This document shows positions 10,569 through 19,778 of a stretch of DNA of 64,000 bases, one piece after another; positions within the stretch are counted from its first letter, which is position 1, and each line of letters opens with the position of its first letter. A program made the translations under genes and the position numbers. The notes below the pieces were generated by a model. That model searched no databases. It was given only the letters and a program-made list of their open reading frames with translations, and was not told the origin of the DNA. The DNA comes from Pseudomonadota bacterium (GTDB lineage: Bacteria; Myxococcota_A; UBA796; UBA9615), in contig JAAESI010000153.1 of the NCBI GenBank assembly GCA_024229515.1, positions 35,146-99,145 on the forward strand, given 5' to 3'.

Positions 10569-11204
10569 ATGGATGATCGTGTGCTCCGCGTGGCTGTCGT
10601 ATTCGTCATCGCGTTCCTGTCCGGACTCGCCACGGGGGTCTGGTGGCAGCGCGGCATGGGCGCGACGGCGGCCGTTCCCGAGGAGACGCAGGTCGAACCG
10701 GCGACGCCTTCGACCGGTCCCAACGCCGCGCAGACCGCCCGCATCGCCACGCTGGAGTCGCAGATCGAACGCCTCCAGGAACGGCTGGACGCACGGACCG
10801 CCGACCGCGCCCGCGAAGGGCTCGAGTGGCCCGCCGACCGCCCCCCGCAGTTCACCGCCGACGGCTTCCCCCGCGCCTTCGACGCCGCCCTGAGCATCTG
10901 CAAGCCCGACGCGATCCTCGTCGGCTACGACTGCGAGGAGCCGCCGTGCGTCGCCAAGCTGCGCGTCAACGACGGCTGGCATCAGGCGCTGATGAGCTGC
11001 GAGAGCTTCGCCACCTCCTTCGGCGCCACCATCGACCTCGCCACGTTCGGCATCGACTGCCCCGACAGTGAGCCGGAGCGGGTCGCCCTGCTCGCCCCCA
11101 TCGACGCGGAGTGGATCGGGAGCCTGGACGAAGCCGCGTACCAGGCCCGGCTGGGGCAACGCTGGGACGCCATCCACGAAGCGTGGATCTGCGGGATGCC
11201 GTAA
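10569..11204 (+). CDS. Membrane-anchored protein with short coiled coil, unknown function
   Basis: 211 aa. An N-terminal membrane segment (about 7-25, VAVVFVIAFLSGLATGVWW) is followed by a Pro/Thr linker and a short coiled coil (ARIATLESQIERLQERLDAR). The periplasmic domain contains five Cys (SICKP, YDCEEPPC, LMSCESF, GIDCPD) that could form disulphides. No family recognised. Its TAA stop overlaps the next ATG as TAATG, so it is co-translated with the UbiB-family gene. It is divergent from rseP with a 66-bp gap. Confidence 0.72.
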   Translation: MDDRVLRVAVVFVIAFLSGLATGVWWQRGMGATAAVPEETQVEPATPSTGPNAAQTARIATLESQIERLQERLDARTADRAREGLEWPADRPPQFTADGFPRAFDAALSICKPDAILVGYDCEEPPCVAKLRVNDGWHQALMSCESFATSFGATIDLATFGIDCPDSEPERVALLAPIDAEWIGSLDEAAYQARLGQRWDAIHEAWICGMP

Positions 11205-12892
11205 TGCCCATCGTCCGCCGCGCCGCCGATGTGGCCCTGGGCACGGCCCAGGTGGTCAAGGATCTGGGCCGTCTGCGCGAGATCGTGCAGATCCTCAGCA
11301 AGCACGGCCTGGGCTGGCTGGTGGCGAGCATCGAGGTGCCCGGCGTCGGCATGCTCCGCCGCATCGCCCCGGACCAGAGCCCGGCGCAGCCCACGCCGGA
11401 ACGGATCTGCGCGGTGGTGCGCGAGCTCGGCCCCACCTTCGTGAAGCTCGGGCAGGTCCTGAGCACCCGCGACGATCTGGTCGGGGAGGCCTACGCAGAA
11501 GCGTTCAGTTCGCTCCAGGATGCGGTCACCGAGTTCCCCTACGAACAGGTCCAGCAGCAGATCCGGAACGCCTTCGGGGAGGATCCGGAGACGCTGTTCG
11601 CGACGATCGACCCGGTCCCCCTGGCGGCGGCGTCGATCGCCCAGGTGCACCGGGCCACGCTCAAGACCGGCGAAGAGGTGGCGGTCAAGGTCCAGCGGCC
11701 GGGGATCCGGACGAAGATCCAGACCGACCTGTCGATCCTCGACTTCCTCGCGCGGCAGGTGGACGCGCAGCTGACCGGGATCGGCGTCGTCGACTTCAGC
11801 GGCGTGGTGGCGATGCTGCGGCGGTCCATCGCCGATGAGACCGACTTCCGCATCGAGGCGTCCAACACCGAGGTCTTCGCGGAGAACTTCAAGGACGACC
11901 CCAACATCGTCATCCCCGCCATCTACAAGGACTACGTCAGCGCCGAGGTGCTGACCCTGGAGTTCATCGACGGGGTCAAGATCAAGGCGGCGCGCGAGGC
12001 CGGCTACGACATGCACGTCGTCGGCGAGCGGTACCTCGCGGCGGCGTTCCAGATGCTGCTGGAGGACGGCGACTTCCACGGGGATCTGCACCCCGGGAAC
12101 GTGCTCGTGCTGCCGAACGAGCGGCTCGGGCTGCTCGACTTCGGCATGGTCGGGCGCCTCACCGAGGACATGAGGACGGACCTCATCGCTATCTTCTTCG
12201 CCCTGCAGCGCCGCGACTACCGGACCATCGCGCGCATCTACTGGGAGCTGGCGATCAAGCCCGGGCAGGTGGACTACACCGCCTGGGAGACCGACGTGCA
12301 GGGGCTGATGGAGCGGCACATCAAGGGCCGCTCGATGGCCGACGTCGACATCGCCGACTTCCTCGCCGAGCTGCTCCAGAAGGCGAGCAAGCACGGGGTG
12401 CGGGCGAGCCCCCTCTACACGATGTTCTTCAAGGCACTGATCACGACGGAGGGGCTGGCCAAGATGCTGCTCCCGGAGGTCGACCCCATCGGCAGCATGC
12501 AGCCCTACGTCGAGCGCATGGTGCGCGAGCAGTACAGCCCCGATCGCCTCAAGGCGGAGGCCTTCTACTTCGTCACGTCGTTCCGCTACACCGCGCGCCG
12601 CCTGCCGATGGTGTTGGGGCAGCTCATCGCCGACTTCCAGGAGGGGCGGCTCCGGCTCAAGTCGATCCACCAGCTGGAGCCCGGCGACGCGATCCGGCTG
12701 GAGCGCCAGGTCAACCGCGTGGTGCTCGCGATCGTCTTCGTCGGGTTGATCCTGGGGAGCAGCATCGCGCTGGATGCGCCCGGTCCGAAGCTGCTGGGCA
12801 TGCCCGTGGCGGCGACGCTCGGCTACGTGCTCGCGGGCGGCGTCTTCGGCGCGCTGTTCCTCGCGATCCGGCGCAGCCGCAAGCTCTGGTAG
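11204..12892 (+). CDS. UbiB/ABC1/AarF-family atypical kinase-like protein
   Basis: Start set at the TAATG overlap (MPIVRRAADVALG), 562 aa. Diagnostic motifs are the KxGQ signature FVKLGQVLSTR near residue 80, the Ala-rich loop PLAAASIAQVHRA, VAVKVQRPG, the catalytic-loop equivalent FHGDLHPGN near 290 and the DFG equivalent LLDFGMVGRL near 310. Two C-terminal membrane helices end RRSRKLW. UbiB proteins are membrane-bound ATPases linked to ubiquinone or isoprenoid-lipid handling, but no ubiquinone biosynthesis gene is nearby, so the substrate is open. Confidence 0.93.
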   Translation: MPIVRRAADVALGTAQVVKDLGRLREIVQILSKHGLGWLVASIEVPGVGMLRRIAPDQSPAQPTPERICAVVRELGPTFVKLGQVLSTRDDLVGEAYAEAFSSLQDAVTEFPYEQVQQQIRNAFGEDPETLFATIDPVPLAAASIAQVHRATLKTGEEVAVKVQRPGIRTKIQTDLSILDFLARQVDAQLTGIGVVDFSGVVAMLRRSIADETDFRIEASNTEVFAENFKDDPNIVIPAIYKDYVSAEVLTLEFIDGVKIKAAREAGYDMHVVGERYLAAAFQMLLEDGDFHGDLHPGNVLVLPNERLGLLDFGMVGRLTEDMRTDLIAIFFALQRRDYRTIARIYWELAIKPGQVDYTAWETDVQGLMERHIKGRSMADVDIADFLAELLQKASKHGVRASPLYTMFFKALITTEGLAKMLLPEVDPIGSMQPYVERMVREQYSPDRLKAEAFYFVTSFRYTARRLPMVLGQLIADFQEGRLRLKSIHQLEPGDAIRLERQVNRVVLAIVFVGLILGSSIALDAPGPKLLGMPVAATLGYVLAGGVFGALFLAIRRSRKLW

Positions 12893-12893
12893 C

Positions 12894-14624
12894 TCAGAAG
12901 ACGCCCGGCGGCGTCAGCGCCTCGGCGCCCTGCGAATCGGTGGCCTGGTAGCGGCAGGGGATGCCGTCGCCGTCGAGATCGGCGGTGCCGTAGACGGTGA
13001 AGGACTGGCCGTCCTCGCTCACCTCGACCCAGTAGACGCCGCGAACCTGGCCGTCGGGGCTCCAACCGAACGCTTCCCACTCCGGCGTGGAGACCCAGTC
13101 GATTCCGTCGCCGTCCAGCGCATCCAGACCCCGGGGCGCCGGCGGCAGGGCGACGTAGGTGTCGTGCTCGGCCCAATGGGCCTTTTGGAACGTTCGGATG
13201 GCGTCGACGTTGGTCGGCAGCTCGGTCCGCTTCGCGCGCTTCTGCATCTGGATGAAGTTGGAGATGGCCATCGCGGCGGTGGTGCCGAGGGCGAACTGCA
13301 CGGCGCCGGGGCCGACCAGCGACAGCTCGGCTTCCAGCATCCCCTCGACGGTGCGCAGGCGGAGGATGGCGGGCCACTCGCCGTCGCCGGGGAGCGGGAA
13401 CACCGACAGCAGGTTGTTGGCCGAGATGGTCACGCTCCAGTCGGCCGCCGTGTCGGTGTGGGCGGCGGGGGCCCAGGGCTCGCCCTCGCCCAGGGCGGCG
13501 GAGGCGGTCGCGGCCAGGTTCGTGCCCAGGTACAGCGCGTCCCGGGTGAGGTGGAACCCGTACTGCTCTTCGCCCCGGGTCAGCTCGTAGGCCTTCCCGC
13601 TGATGCGGTTGAGCGCCCACGAGGGGTCGGCCTTGACCACCTCCTTGAGGGCGCGCGCCAGGTGGAGGGGCTTGAGCGGCTGGCCCTTGACGGTCTTGGC
13701 GCGGAGCGCGACCACGAACTCGATCGGCTCGCCCGTCTGCTGCGCGACCAGGGGGCTGTTGAGCAGGGCGATGGTCGCCCCGGGCTCGATCACGATCGCC
13801 TCCCGGAGCTGGTCCAGATCGAGGACGGGGAGCGGGATCAGCTCCGACAGCGGCTTCGTGCCGAGCACCTCCAGCAGGGGCGCCCCGAAGCTGCCCACGA
13901 GCACCGGCGGCTCCTTGCTGGTGCCCATCGCGACCCAATCCGAGGTGGTCGCGACGTAGGGCGGGAGCACGTCGGGCGCGTCCATCTGGAGGCGGAAGGT
14001 GGCGAGCTCGGCGGTGGGATCGGGCATCGGCACGAACAGCCGCAGCGTGCCGATGTTCGCCAGTCCCTTGGGGGCGTCCTCACCCTTGGGGGGACGCATC
14101 GTGATGCCGCAGCCCCCGGTCCGCCACTCGGCGGGGAGCTCCTCGAGCGAGGCTCGTTGCAGCGCCACGCCGGGGGCACCCAACCGCAGCACGCCGTCCT
14201 CGAGGGCCGCCTCGAAGGGCTCGTCGTCCATGGACCACGTCCAGGCCCCTTGCGGGAGGCGGGTGAAGGACTCGTCGGGGGCCAGCAGGGTCAGGAACGC
14301 CTCGGCGGCGGTGTCGTCCCCGGCGAAGTCGACCTCGATGACGACCTCCGGGTCGTCATCGCCGATCAGGTGCATGCGCACGGCGCCCTCGGCGTCGAAC
14401 CCGCCAGCCTCCAGCAGATCGCGAGAGGCGAGGCTCATGAGACCGTTGACGAAGGGCTCGTCCAGGAGCTCGGGGGCCTGCCCGAGGACCGGCGCCATCA
14501 TGCCGCCGACGCTGTCGGCGACGTTCCCCATCGGGGCGCACTCGGCGTAGAACCGGCCCGTCTCTTCGGCGGCGGCGGGGGTGGCGAGGAGGAGGGCGGG
14601 CAGGAGCAGGCAGAGGCGTCGCAT
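12894..14624 (-). CDS. Secreted protein fusing an unknown large domain to an internal type IV pilin-like region
   Basis: 576 aa with a conventional signal peptide (ATPAAAEE). Residues about 25-420 form a DUF3352-like domain rich in Glu/Leu with no recognised catalytic motif. Near 435-470 is a hydrophobic stretch running into SNFIQMQKRAKRTELPTN, which closely follows the N-terminal helix of type IV pilins (the IPNFIrfQ-kAKqsEa-TN pattern), then FQKAHWAEHDTYV, GWSPDGQVRGVYWVEV and YGTADLDGDG as in pilin globular domains. The prepilin peptidase leader is missing, so it should not enter a pilus by the usual route. TAGGCT lies 9 nt before the ATG. Confidence 0.72.
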   Translation of the reverse strand: MRRLCLLLPALLLATPAAAEETGRFYAECAPMGNVADSVGGMMAPVLGQAPELLDEPFVNGLMSLASRDLLEAGGFDAEGAVRMHLIGDDDPEVVIEVDFAGDDTAAEAFLTLLAPDESFTRLPQGAWTWSMDDEPFEAALEDGVLRLGAPGVALQRASLEELPAEWRTGGCGITMRPPKGEDAPKGLANIGTLRLFVPMPDPTAELATFRLQMDAPDVLPPYVATTSDWVAMGTSKEPPVLVGSFGAPLLEVLGTKPLSELIPLPVLDLDQLREAIVIEPGATIALLNSPLVAQQTGEPIEFVVALRAKTVKGQPLKPLHLARALKEVVKADPSWALNRISGKAYELTRGEEQYGFHLTRDALYLGTNLAATASAALGEGEPWAPAAHTDTAADWSVTISANNLLSVFPLPGDGEWPAILRLRTVEGMLEAELSLVGPGAVQFALGTTAAMAISNFIQMQKRAKRTELPTNVDAIRTFQKAHWAEHDTYVALPPAPRGLDALDGDGIDWVSTPEWEAFGWSPDGQVRGVYWVEVSEDGQSFTVYGTADLDGDGIPCRYQATDSQGAEALTPPGVF

Positions 14625-14633
14625 GAGCGACGG

Positions 14634-14639
14634 AGCCTA
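14634..14639 (-). promoter_or_regulatory. TAGGCT box 9 nt upstream of the pilin-like fusion gene
   Basis: TAGGCT on the minus strand overlaps the dinB stop codon (TAG) and ends 9 nt before the ATG at 14624. No Shine-Dalgarno. Putative leaderless or very short-leader -10. Confidence 0.38.
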
Positions 14640-15848
14640 CTCCTGGTAGTCCAGGTTCGGCCCCTCCCAGGACCCCTTCCCCAGGTTCTCGGCGCGCTGC
14701 ACGGCGTCCTTGCCGAAGCGCTCGCGGATCGAGTCCATGGTCTCCTCGGCCTTCCGCTTCTTGGTCGGGCCTCCGGCGAACAGGTCCAGCTGGAGGGGGT
14801 CGTCGGGGCGGACCAGGTCGTAGGCGGCGAGGCCGACGAGCCGGAACGGCTCCGTGTACTCGAAGGCGTCCAGGAGCGGGACCGCGGCCTTGTACAGCTG
14901 GTCGCCGACGTCGGTCGGGGGATCGAGCACCCGCTGCCGGGTCATCAGCTGGAAGCTGGCGGTCTTGAGCTTCACCCGCACCCCGCGGGCCAACCAGCTC
15001 TTGCGGCGGAGGCGGCGGCCGATGCTCGCGGCGCTGCTGCGGAGGTGCTCCTGGATGACGGCGCGATCGCTGACGTCCTCGGCCAGGGTTCGCTCCGAAC
15101 CGATGGAGCGCATGCGCCGCGAACGCTGCACGCGGCGGGCGTCCTGCCCGTTGGCGAGGCGGTACAGGTGCGTGCCGCCGTTATCGCCGAGCACCCGCTT
15201 GAGCCAGTCGAAGTCGGCCGCGGCGACGTCGCCGATTTTGTCGAGGCCGAGGGCGGCGAGCCGCTCGCCGGTCTTGGGGCCGACGCCCCAGAGGGCGCGC
15301 ACCGACAGCGGGGCGAGCCAGTCCTTCACCTCATCGGGGTGCACGACCGTCAACCCGTCGGGCTTGCGGAAGTCGGAGGCGACCTTGGCGACGTACTTGG
15401 TGGCCGAGACGCCGACCGAGACGGTCAGGCCGCCCGTCGCCTCCTTCACCGCCTCCTTGAGCTTGCGGCCCATCTCCAGGGGCCCCCCGAAGATGCGCTC
15501 GGCGCCGGACATCTCCAGGAACGCCTCGTCGAGGCTGAGGGGTTCGACGTCCGGCGAGAAGTCGCCGAACACGCTCATCACCTGCTTGCTGATCTCGCTG
15601 TAGCGGTCGAACCGTGGAGGCACGACGATCGCCTGCGGGCAGAGCCGCTTGGCCTTGGACATGGGCATGGCGGAGCCGACCCCGAACGGGCGGGCCGCGT
15701 AGCTGGCGGTGAGTACGACGCCGCGCCCGGAGTTGGGGCCGACGAGCAGAGGCTTGCCACGGAGGGAGGGGTCATCCAGCTGCTCGACCGCCGCGTAGAA
15801 CGCGTCCATGTCGGCATGCAGGACAATGCGGGGCCAGCGCTCGGACAC
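14637..15848 (-). CDS. dinB: DNA polymerase IV (Y-family translesion polymerase)
   Basis: 403 aa. Catalytic motifs are HADMDAFYAAVEQ at the N terminus and SLDEAFLE near residue 105; SVGVSATKYVAKVASDFRKPDG and the helix-hairpin-helix region LWGVGPKTGERLAALG follow. A clamp-binding motif QLDLFA near 360 matches the QLxLF consensus. The extra 40 residues after it are Lys/Glu-rich. Start is a GTG with TATAGT 6 nt upstream and no Shine-Dalgarno. A LexA-box-like sequence overlaps that -10 element, which suggests SOS control of translesion synthesis. Confidence 0.96.
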   Translation of the reverse strand: MSERWPRIVLHADMDAFYAAVEQLDDPSLRGKPLLVGPNSGRGVVLTASYAARPFGVGSAMPMSKAKRLCPQAIVVPPRFDRYSEISKQVMSVFGDFSPDVEPLSLDEAFLEMSGAERIFGGPLEMGRKLKEAVKEATGGLTVSVGVSATKYVAKVASDFRKPDGLTVVHPDEVKDWLAPLSVRALWGVGPKTGERLAALGLDKIGDVAAADFDWLKRVLGDNGGTHLYRLANGQDARRVQRSRRMRSIGSERTLAEDVSDRAVIQEHLRSSAASIGRRLRRKSWLARGVRVKLKTASFQLMTRQRVLDPPTDVGDQLYKAAVPLLDAFEYTEPFRLVGLAAYDLVRPDDPLQLDLFAGGPTKKRKAEETMDSIRERFGKDAVQRAENLGKGSWEGPNLDYQE

Positions 15849-15854
15849 GCCCCG

Positions 15855-15872
15855 ACTATACAGACGTTCAGT
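15855..15872 (-). promoter_or_regulatory. dinB promoter: TATAGT -10 overlapped by a LexA-box-like site
   Basis: On the plus strand CTATACAGACGTTCAGT (15856-15872) matches 14 of 17 positions of the myxobacterial LexA box as I remember it (CTRHAMRYBYGTTCAGS). The dinB -10 TATAGT is read from 15860 down to 15855 on the minus strand and ends 6 nt before the GTG. LexA bound here would cover the -10 region. The consensus is recalled from memory and the match was made by eye. Confidence 0.5.
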
Positions 15873-15883
15873 GGCAGATTGCC

Positions 15884-18800
15884 CTAAAGATCACCGAACC
15901 CGACGGTCTCGTCGCGGTCGGGGATGTAGCCGCCGAGGACCTTCTTCATCAGGTCGCGGGCGCGATTCTCTTCGTCCTTGTCGGCGAACTTCGTGTTCAA
16001 CGTCCAGACCGTGATCCAGTCGTCCGCTTCGGCGCTGTAGCGCTTGAACTCGAGCTTGCCGCGGGCGATGCCGCTGTGGATGCACCAGAACCACTCGGGC
16101 GCGCCGGAGGCCTCCCAGTCGGACAGCCAGACCGCGGTCCAGTCCTTGGCGTCGCCGTGGATGTGCATGACGCCGATGCTCTCGACTTCGGCGTCCAGCA
16201 GGATCTCGTCCTCGTCCACGGAGAAGTAGACGAACTCCGGGTAGTCGGCCTCGTCCAGGGCCTTGGAGCCGGAGTCCTCGTCCAGGGCGTCGCCGCCGTC
16301 GTCCCCGAGCAGGTCCTCGTCCTCGTCGAGGTCCTCCTCGTCACCGAAGTCGTCGCCGAAGTCGTCCTCGTCCTCGAAGTCGTCGAGATCGGCGAGGTCG
16401 TCGAACTCATCCTCTTCGGGCTCGGGCTTCTTCTCCTTCTTGGGCTTCGGCTCCTTCTTGGCCTTCGGCTTCTTCTCCTTCTTGGGCTTCGGCTCCTTCT
16501 TGGCCTTCGGCTTCTTCTCCTTCTTGGGCTTCGGCTCCTTCTTCGGCTTCGGCTCGGTCTTGGCCTTCTCCTTCTTGGGCTTCGGCTCGGGCTTCGTCTT
16601 CTCCTTCTTGGGAGCAGGCTCGTCCTCCTCTTCATCCTCGAAATCGAAGTCGTCCTCGTCCTCGTCCTCGTCGTGGTCCTCGTCGGCCTCCTCGACCTCG
16701 CCGCCGGCGTCCTTGCCTTCGTCCTCATCCTCGAAGTCGAAGTCGAAGTCGAAGTCCTCGCCCTCGTCCTCGTCGTCGAAGTCGAAGTCCTCGTCGAGCT
16801 CGGGCTCGCGGGCCTCCTCCTCCTCCTTGCGCTTGCGCTCTTCCTCGGCCTTGCGCTCCTCCTCGCGGCGGCGCTCCTCCTCGGCGGCCTCACGCTCCTC
16901 CTCGGCGGCCTCACGCTCCTGCTCCTCGCGGCGGCGCTCCTCTTCCTCGGCGCGCTCCTCCTCCTCGGCGCGGCGGCGGCGGTCGTCGTCGGCGCGGCGG
17001 CGCTTGGCGTCCTCCTCGGCGCGGCGGGCTTCCTCCTGCTCGGCCTCGCGGCGGTCGTCGTGCTGGGCGCGGCGGCGGTCCTCTTCCTGCTGGCGGCGGC
17101 GGTCGTCGTCGCGGGTCTTGCGGCGCTCCTCGCGGCGGCCGTCCTCGACGTCCTCGAACTCGTCCATGTCGACGTCGTCGAAGTCCCAGTCGTCGTCGTC
17201 GTCGTCGTCGCCGCTGGCGCGCACGTAGTCGCGGTCTTCTTCTTCGTCGTCGTCCGACTTCTTGACCGTCATGCCGGCCAGCGGATCGTCGTCGTCCTCG
17301 TCCACCCGACGGCGGTCGCCGCTGCTGCGGCGCGGTCCGCTGCTGGCGACCAGGTCCTTGCTGAACACGGTCAGCTGACCGGACGCCGAGGCGCTGTTGC
17401 CCGACGGCTCCGACACGGTGACCTTGTAGGTGCCGTCGCCCGCGGCGATCTCCTCGGGGATCTCCATGTCGATGCCGAGTTCGTGGTAGCCGATGCTGCG
17501 GGTGAGGGTGAACGAGTCGGTCGTCGAAGCCCCCTCGACCGTGTAGTCGAGCTTGACCGTCAGCTTGACCTCGTCGTCGACGGACCAGCCGCCAAGCTGC
17601 AGATCCATCAGCAGCTCGACCTCTTCCTCGGGCACCACCACGGCGGGATCGAGGTTGGCGCTGTGCAGCTGCAACGGCTTGCCGATGTGGAGGAACTCCT
17701 CCCGCTCGCCGGGCGCCGGGATGCCGTCGATCTCGAGCCGCGTGAGCACGCGGTAGGAGCCGTTGCCCAGGCTGCTGGGCACCTTCAGGTAGGTCGTGGT
17801 CGCACCTTCACCCTCGGACGGGGTGACGGAGCTGCTCTTGGCGGTGAAGCCGGCGACCGGTTCGCCCGCGGTGTCGAACACCGTGGAGACGACCTGGAGC
17901 TTGGTGTCTCCCGGGTCGCCGTCAACGGCGTAGGCGATCTTGACGGGGATCGTGCGGCCCCCGCGGGTGGCCAGGTACGGCTTGGCTTCAGCGGGCGTGC
18001 CCACCGTGACCTCGCGCAGGCGGACCTCGATGTCGCTCCCTCGGGAGGCGAGCTCCTCGCGGGCGCGGTCTTCCTCACGGCGGCGATCGTCCTCGCGACG
18101 TCGGTCGGCTTCGCGCTCGTCGGCCTCAGCGCGGCGCCGGTCCTCGGCCTCGCTGGCGGCTTCCTCTTCACGCTCGCGCTGCTCGTCGATGCGCTCCCGC
18201 TCCTTGCGGCTGAGCGACTCTTCTTCGCGCCGGCTCATGCCCGAGTCGGCGGGGGCGGAGGCGACCGCGTAGGCGCCCTCCTCCATGTCGAGCATGCCGC
18301 CGCGGAGCACGCCACCCAGCTCGACCGCGTTGGCCTCGCCCTCGTACGCGAGGGTCCAGAACTGGTCGTACTCCTCGACCGGAGCGTCGAACCGGGAGCG
18401 CAGTTGGCTGTACCAGTTGCCCAGGTCCTGCTTCACGACGTGGACCTTGTGGGTCTTGTCGGAGTCGTCGTCGTCGTCCCGCTGGACCATGCGCAGCGGC
18501 CAGTGGTTGGGGCTGCGGGCCATGCCCTGGATGGCCCGGGCGTCCTTGCTGTCGGCGTCGCGGGCCCACTTCTCAGCGACCTTCTCGACGCTGCGGCGGG
18601 AGACTGTGCCGCCTTCCCAGTCCAGCGCCAGCCCCTGCATCCAGCGGTCCAGGTGGCCGCGGTAGAAGAGCATCTTGTCGTCCACCTCGAAGAAGGGCAG
18701 CTCGCCCTTCTGCACCGACCGGGCGAAGAACTCCGGCGACGTCTTGCAGTACAGGTGCGCCTCGTCGAAGCCGATGAACAGCGGCGTGTAGAAGTAGACG

Positions 18801-19774
18801 AAGACGAAGATGTCGGCTTCCTGATCGAAGCCCCGGTCGCCCTCGACCTCGCCGTTGATGGCGAGGGTGGAGATGCCGTAGCGGGTGGGGTGCTTGACCC
18901 GCTTGTCGTCCCACTCCCAGTCGTCGCTGTGGGTCTTGAGGATGTCGGAGACCTTGCCGTCGCCCTCCAGCACGCGGGTGCGGTACCGCGCCGACGTGAG
19001 CACGTCCTTGACGCCCTCGCGGTCGCCCTCGTCCCCCGGCCAGACCCGCATGGAGCCGGCCTTCAGGATGTCGCGGCCGATGATCTTCTCGACCGTCTCC
19101 TGGCGCTTGATGCGGTCTTCGCCGGAGTCGTAGGAGCGGCCCTTGTACTTGACCCACGCGCCCTCGCCGTCGTCCGGCAGGGGGTTGATCTTGGGCAGGC
19201 GGGCGTCGCCGCCGGTCCACTGGTCGGGCGTGCTCTTGAGTCCGAGCGCCTCGACGATCGGATCGTCGTCGGCGTCCTCGACGTAGACGCCGGTGACGAC
19301 GCGCATCTTGTTGGGCTGGGTGTGGTTGACGACGTCGCCGCTGGGGCCGATCAGGATCGGCGCGGTAAAGCCGACGAAGCCTTCTCCGCGCTCGCCGGGG
19401 AGCTCGAAGGTGAGGAGCACACCGGGCTCCTCGGGCCCGCTCAGCAGCGCGTCCGCGTCGTCGAACGAGAACATGGTCGCGGTCATCGACTCGAGCGGCC
19501 GCTCGCTGTCGATCGCCGCTTCGAGGGCGGGCGCGACCTGGTCCTCGAACGAGGCTTCCGACGGCACGTGGATGACGTACATGCCATCGAGGGTGCGGTA
19601 CGCCTTGCCGCCGCCGGCCCCCTTGCGGATGACCTTCCGCTCCATCTTCTTGGGCGAGACCGAGTTGGCCAGGAGGCCTTCGATCTCGAGCTTGCGGTCA
19701 CGCCCCTCGGCGGGCGTGCTGATTGTTACGAGCAGCAGCGCCGCCAGCGCGAAACGGGGGATCCAACTCTTCAT
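15884..19774 (-). CDS. Large exported low-complexity protein (Arg/Glu coiled coil, Asp/Glu and Lys/Pro repeat blocks)
   Basis: 1296 aa with a signal peptide (TPAEGRD). The N-terminal 500 residues look globular (SFDDADALL, FIGFDEAHLYCKTSPEFFARS, GELPFFEVDDKMLFYRG) with no family recognised. An Arg/Glu coiled coil lies at about 520-590. A beta-rich middle (about 590-800) resembles an Ig-like macroglobulin-type domain. Then come another Arg/Glu coiled coil (about 870-985), a very acidic block (FDFDFDFEDEDEG) and a Lys/Pro block with EPKPKKEKKPKAKK units. A globular C-terminal 100 residues (MHIHGDAKDWTAVWLSDWEA) closes it. It lies 4 bp downstream of the M16 pair and in the same operon, which makes it a candidate partner or substrate of those peptidases. 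Confidence 0.82.
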   Translation of the reverse strand: MKSWIPRFALAALLLVTISTPAEGRDRKLEIEGLLANSVSPKKMERKVIRKGAGGGKAYRTLDGMYVIHVPSEASFEDQVAPALEAAIDSERPLESMTATMFSFDDADALLSGPEEPGVLLTFELPGERGEGFVGFTAPILIGPSGDVVNHTQPNKMRVVTGVYVEDADDDPIVEALGLKSTPDQWTGGDARLPKINPLPDDGEGAWVKYKGRSYDSGEDRIKRQETVEKIIGRDILKAGSMRVWPGDEGDREGVKDVLTSARYRTRVLEGDGKVSDILKTHSDDWEWDDKRVKHPTRYGISTLAINGEVEGDRGFDQEADIFVFVYFYTPLFIGFDEAHLYCKTSPEFFARSVQKGELPFFEVDDKMLFYRGHLDRWMQGLALDWEGGTVSRRSVEKVAEKWARDADSKDARAIQGMARSPNHWPLRMVQRDDDDDSDKTHKVHVVKQDLGNWYSQLRSRFDAPVEEYDQFWTLAYEGEANAVELGGVLRGGMLDMEEGAYAVASAPADSGMSRREEESLSRKERERIDEQREREEEAASEAEDRRRAEADEREADRRREDDRRREEDRAREELASRGSDIEVRLREVTVGTPAEAKPYLATRGGRTIPVKIAYAVDGDPGDTKLQVVSTVFDTAGEPVAGFTAKSSSVTPSEGEGATTTYLKVPSSLGNGSYRVLTRLEIDGIPAPGEREEFLHIGKPLQLHSANLDPAVVVPEEEVELLMDLQLGGWSVDDEVKLTVKLDYTVEGASTTDSFTLTRSIGYHELGIDMEIPEEIAAGDGTYKVTVSEPSGNSASASGQLTVFSKDLVASSGPRRSSGDRRRVDEDDDDPLAGMTVKKSDDDEEEDRDYVRASGDDDDDDDWDFDDVDMDEFEDVEDGRREERRKTRDDDRRRQQEEDRRRAQHDDRREAEQEEARRAEEDAKRRRADDDRRRRAEEEERAEEEERRREEQEREAAEEEREAAEEERRREEERKAEEERKRKEEEEAREPELDEDFDFDDEDEGEDFDFDFDFEDEDEGKDAGGEVEEADEDHDEDEDEDDFDFEDEEEDEPAPKKEKTKPEPKPKKEKAKTEPKPKKEPKPKKEKKPKAKKEPKPKKEKKPKAKKEPKPKKEKKPEPEEDEFDDLADLDDFEDEDDFGDDFGDEEDLDEDEDLLGDDGGDALDEDSGSKALDEADYPEFVYFSVDEDEILLDAEVESIGVMHIHGDAKDWTAVWLSDWEASGAPEWFWCIHSGIARGKLEFKRYSAEADDWITVWTLNTKFADKDEENRARDLMKKVLGGYIPDRDETVGFGDL
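16441..16548 (-). repeat. 42-bp tandem repeat coding EPKPKKEKKPKAKK
   Basis: A 42-bp unit beginning TGGGCTTCGGCTCCTTCTTG (plus strand) starts at 16441, 16483 and 16525: two full copies and a partial third, nearly identical. It encodes the 14-residue Lys/Pro unit of the 1296-aa protein. Such repeats can change copy number by slippage. Confidence 0.85.
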
Positions 19775-19778
19775 GGGT

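Noticed and set aside
10503-11177. N-terminal extension of the M50 protease to 11177
   Set aside because: It is antisense to the divergent membrane protein gene; the GTG at 10502 gives the usual short lead into the first HEFGH helix.
12774-15887. 1037-aa plus-strand ORF
   Set aside because: Antisense to the pilin-like fusion gene and dinB; Gly/Asp/Arg-rich shadow composition.
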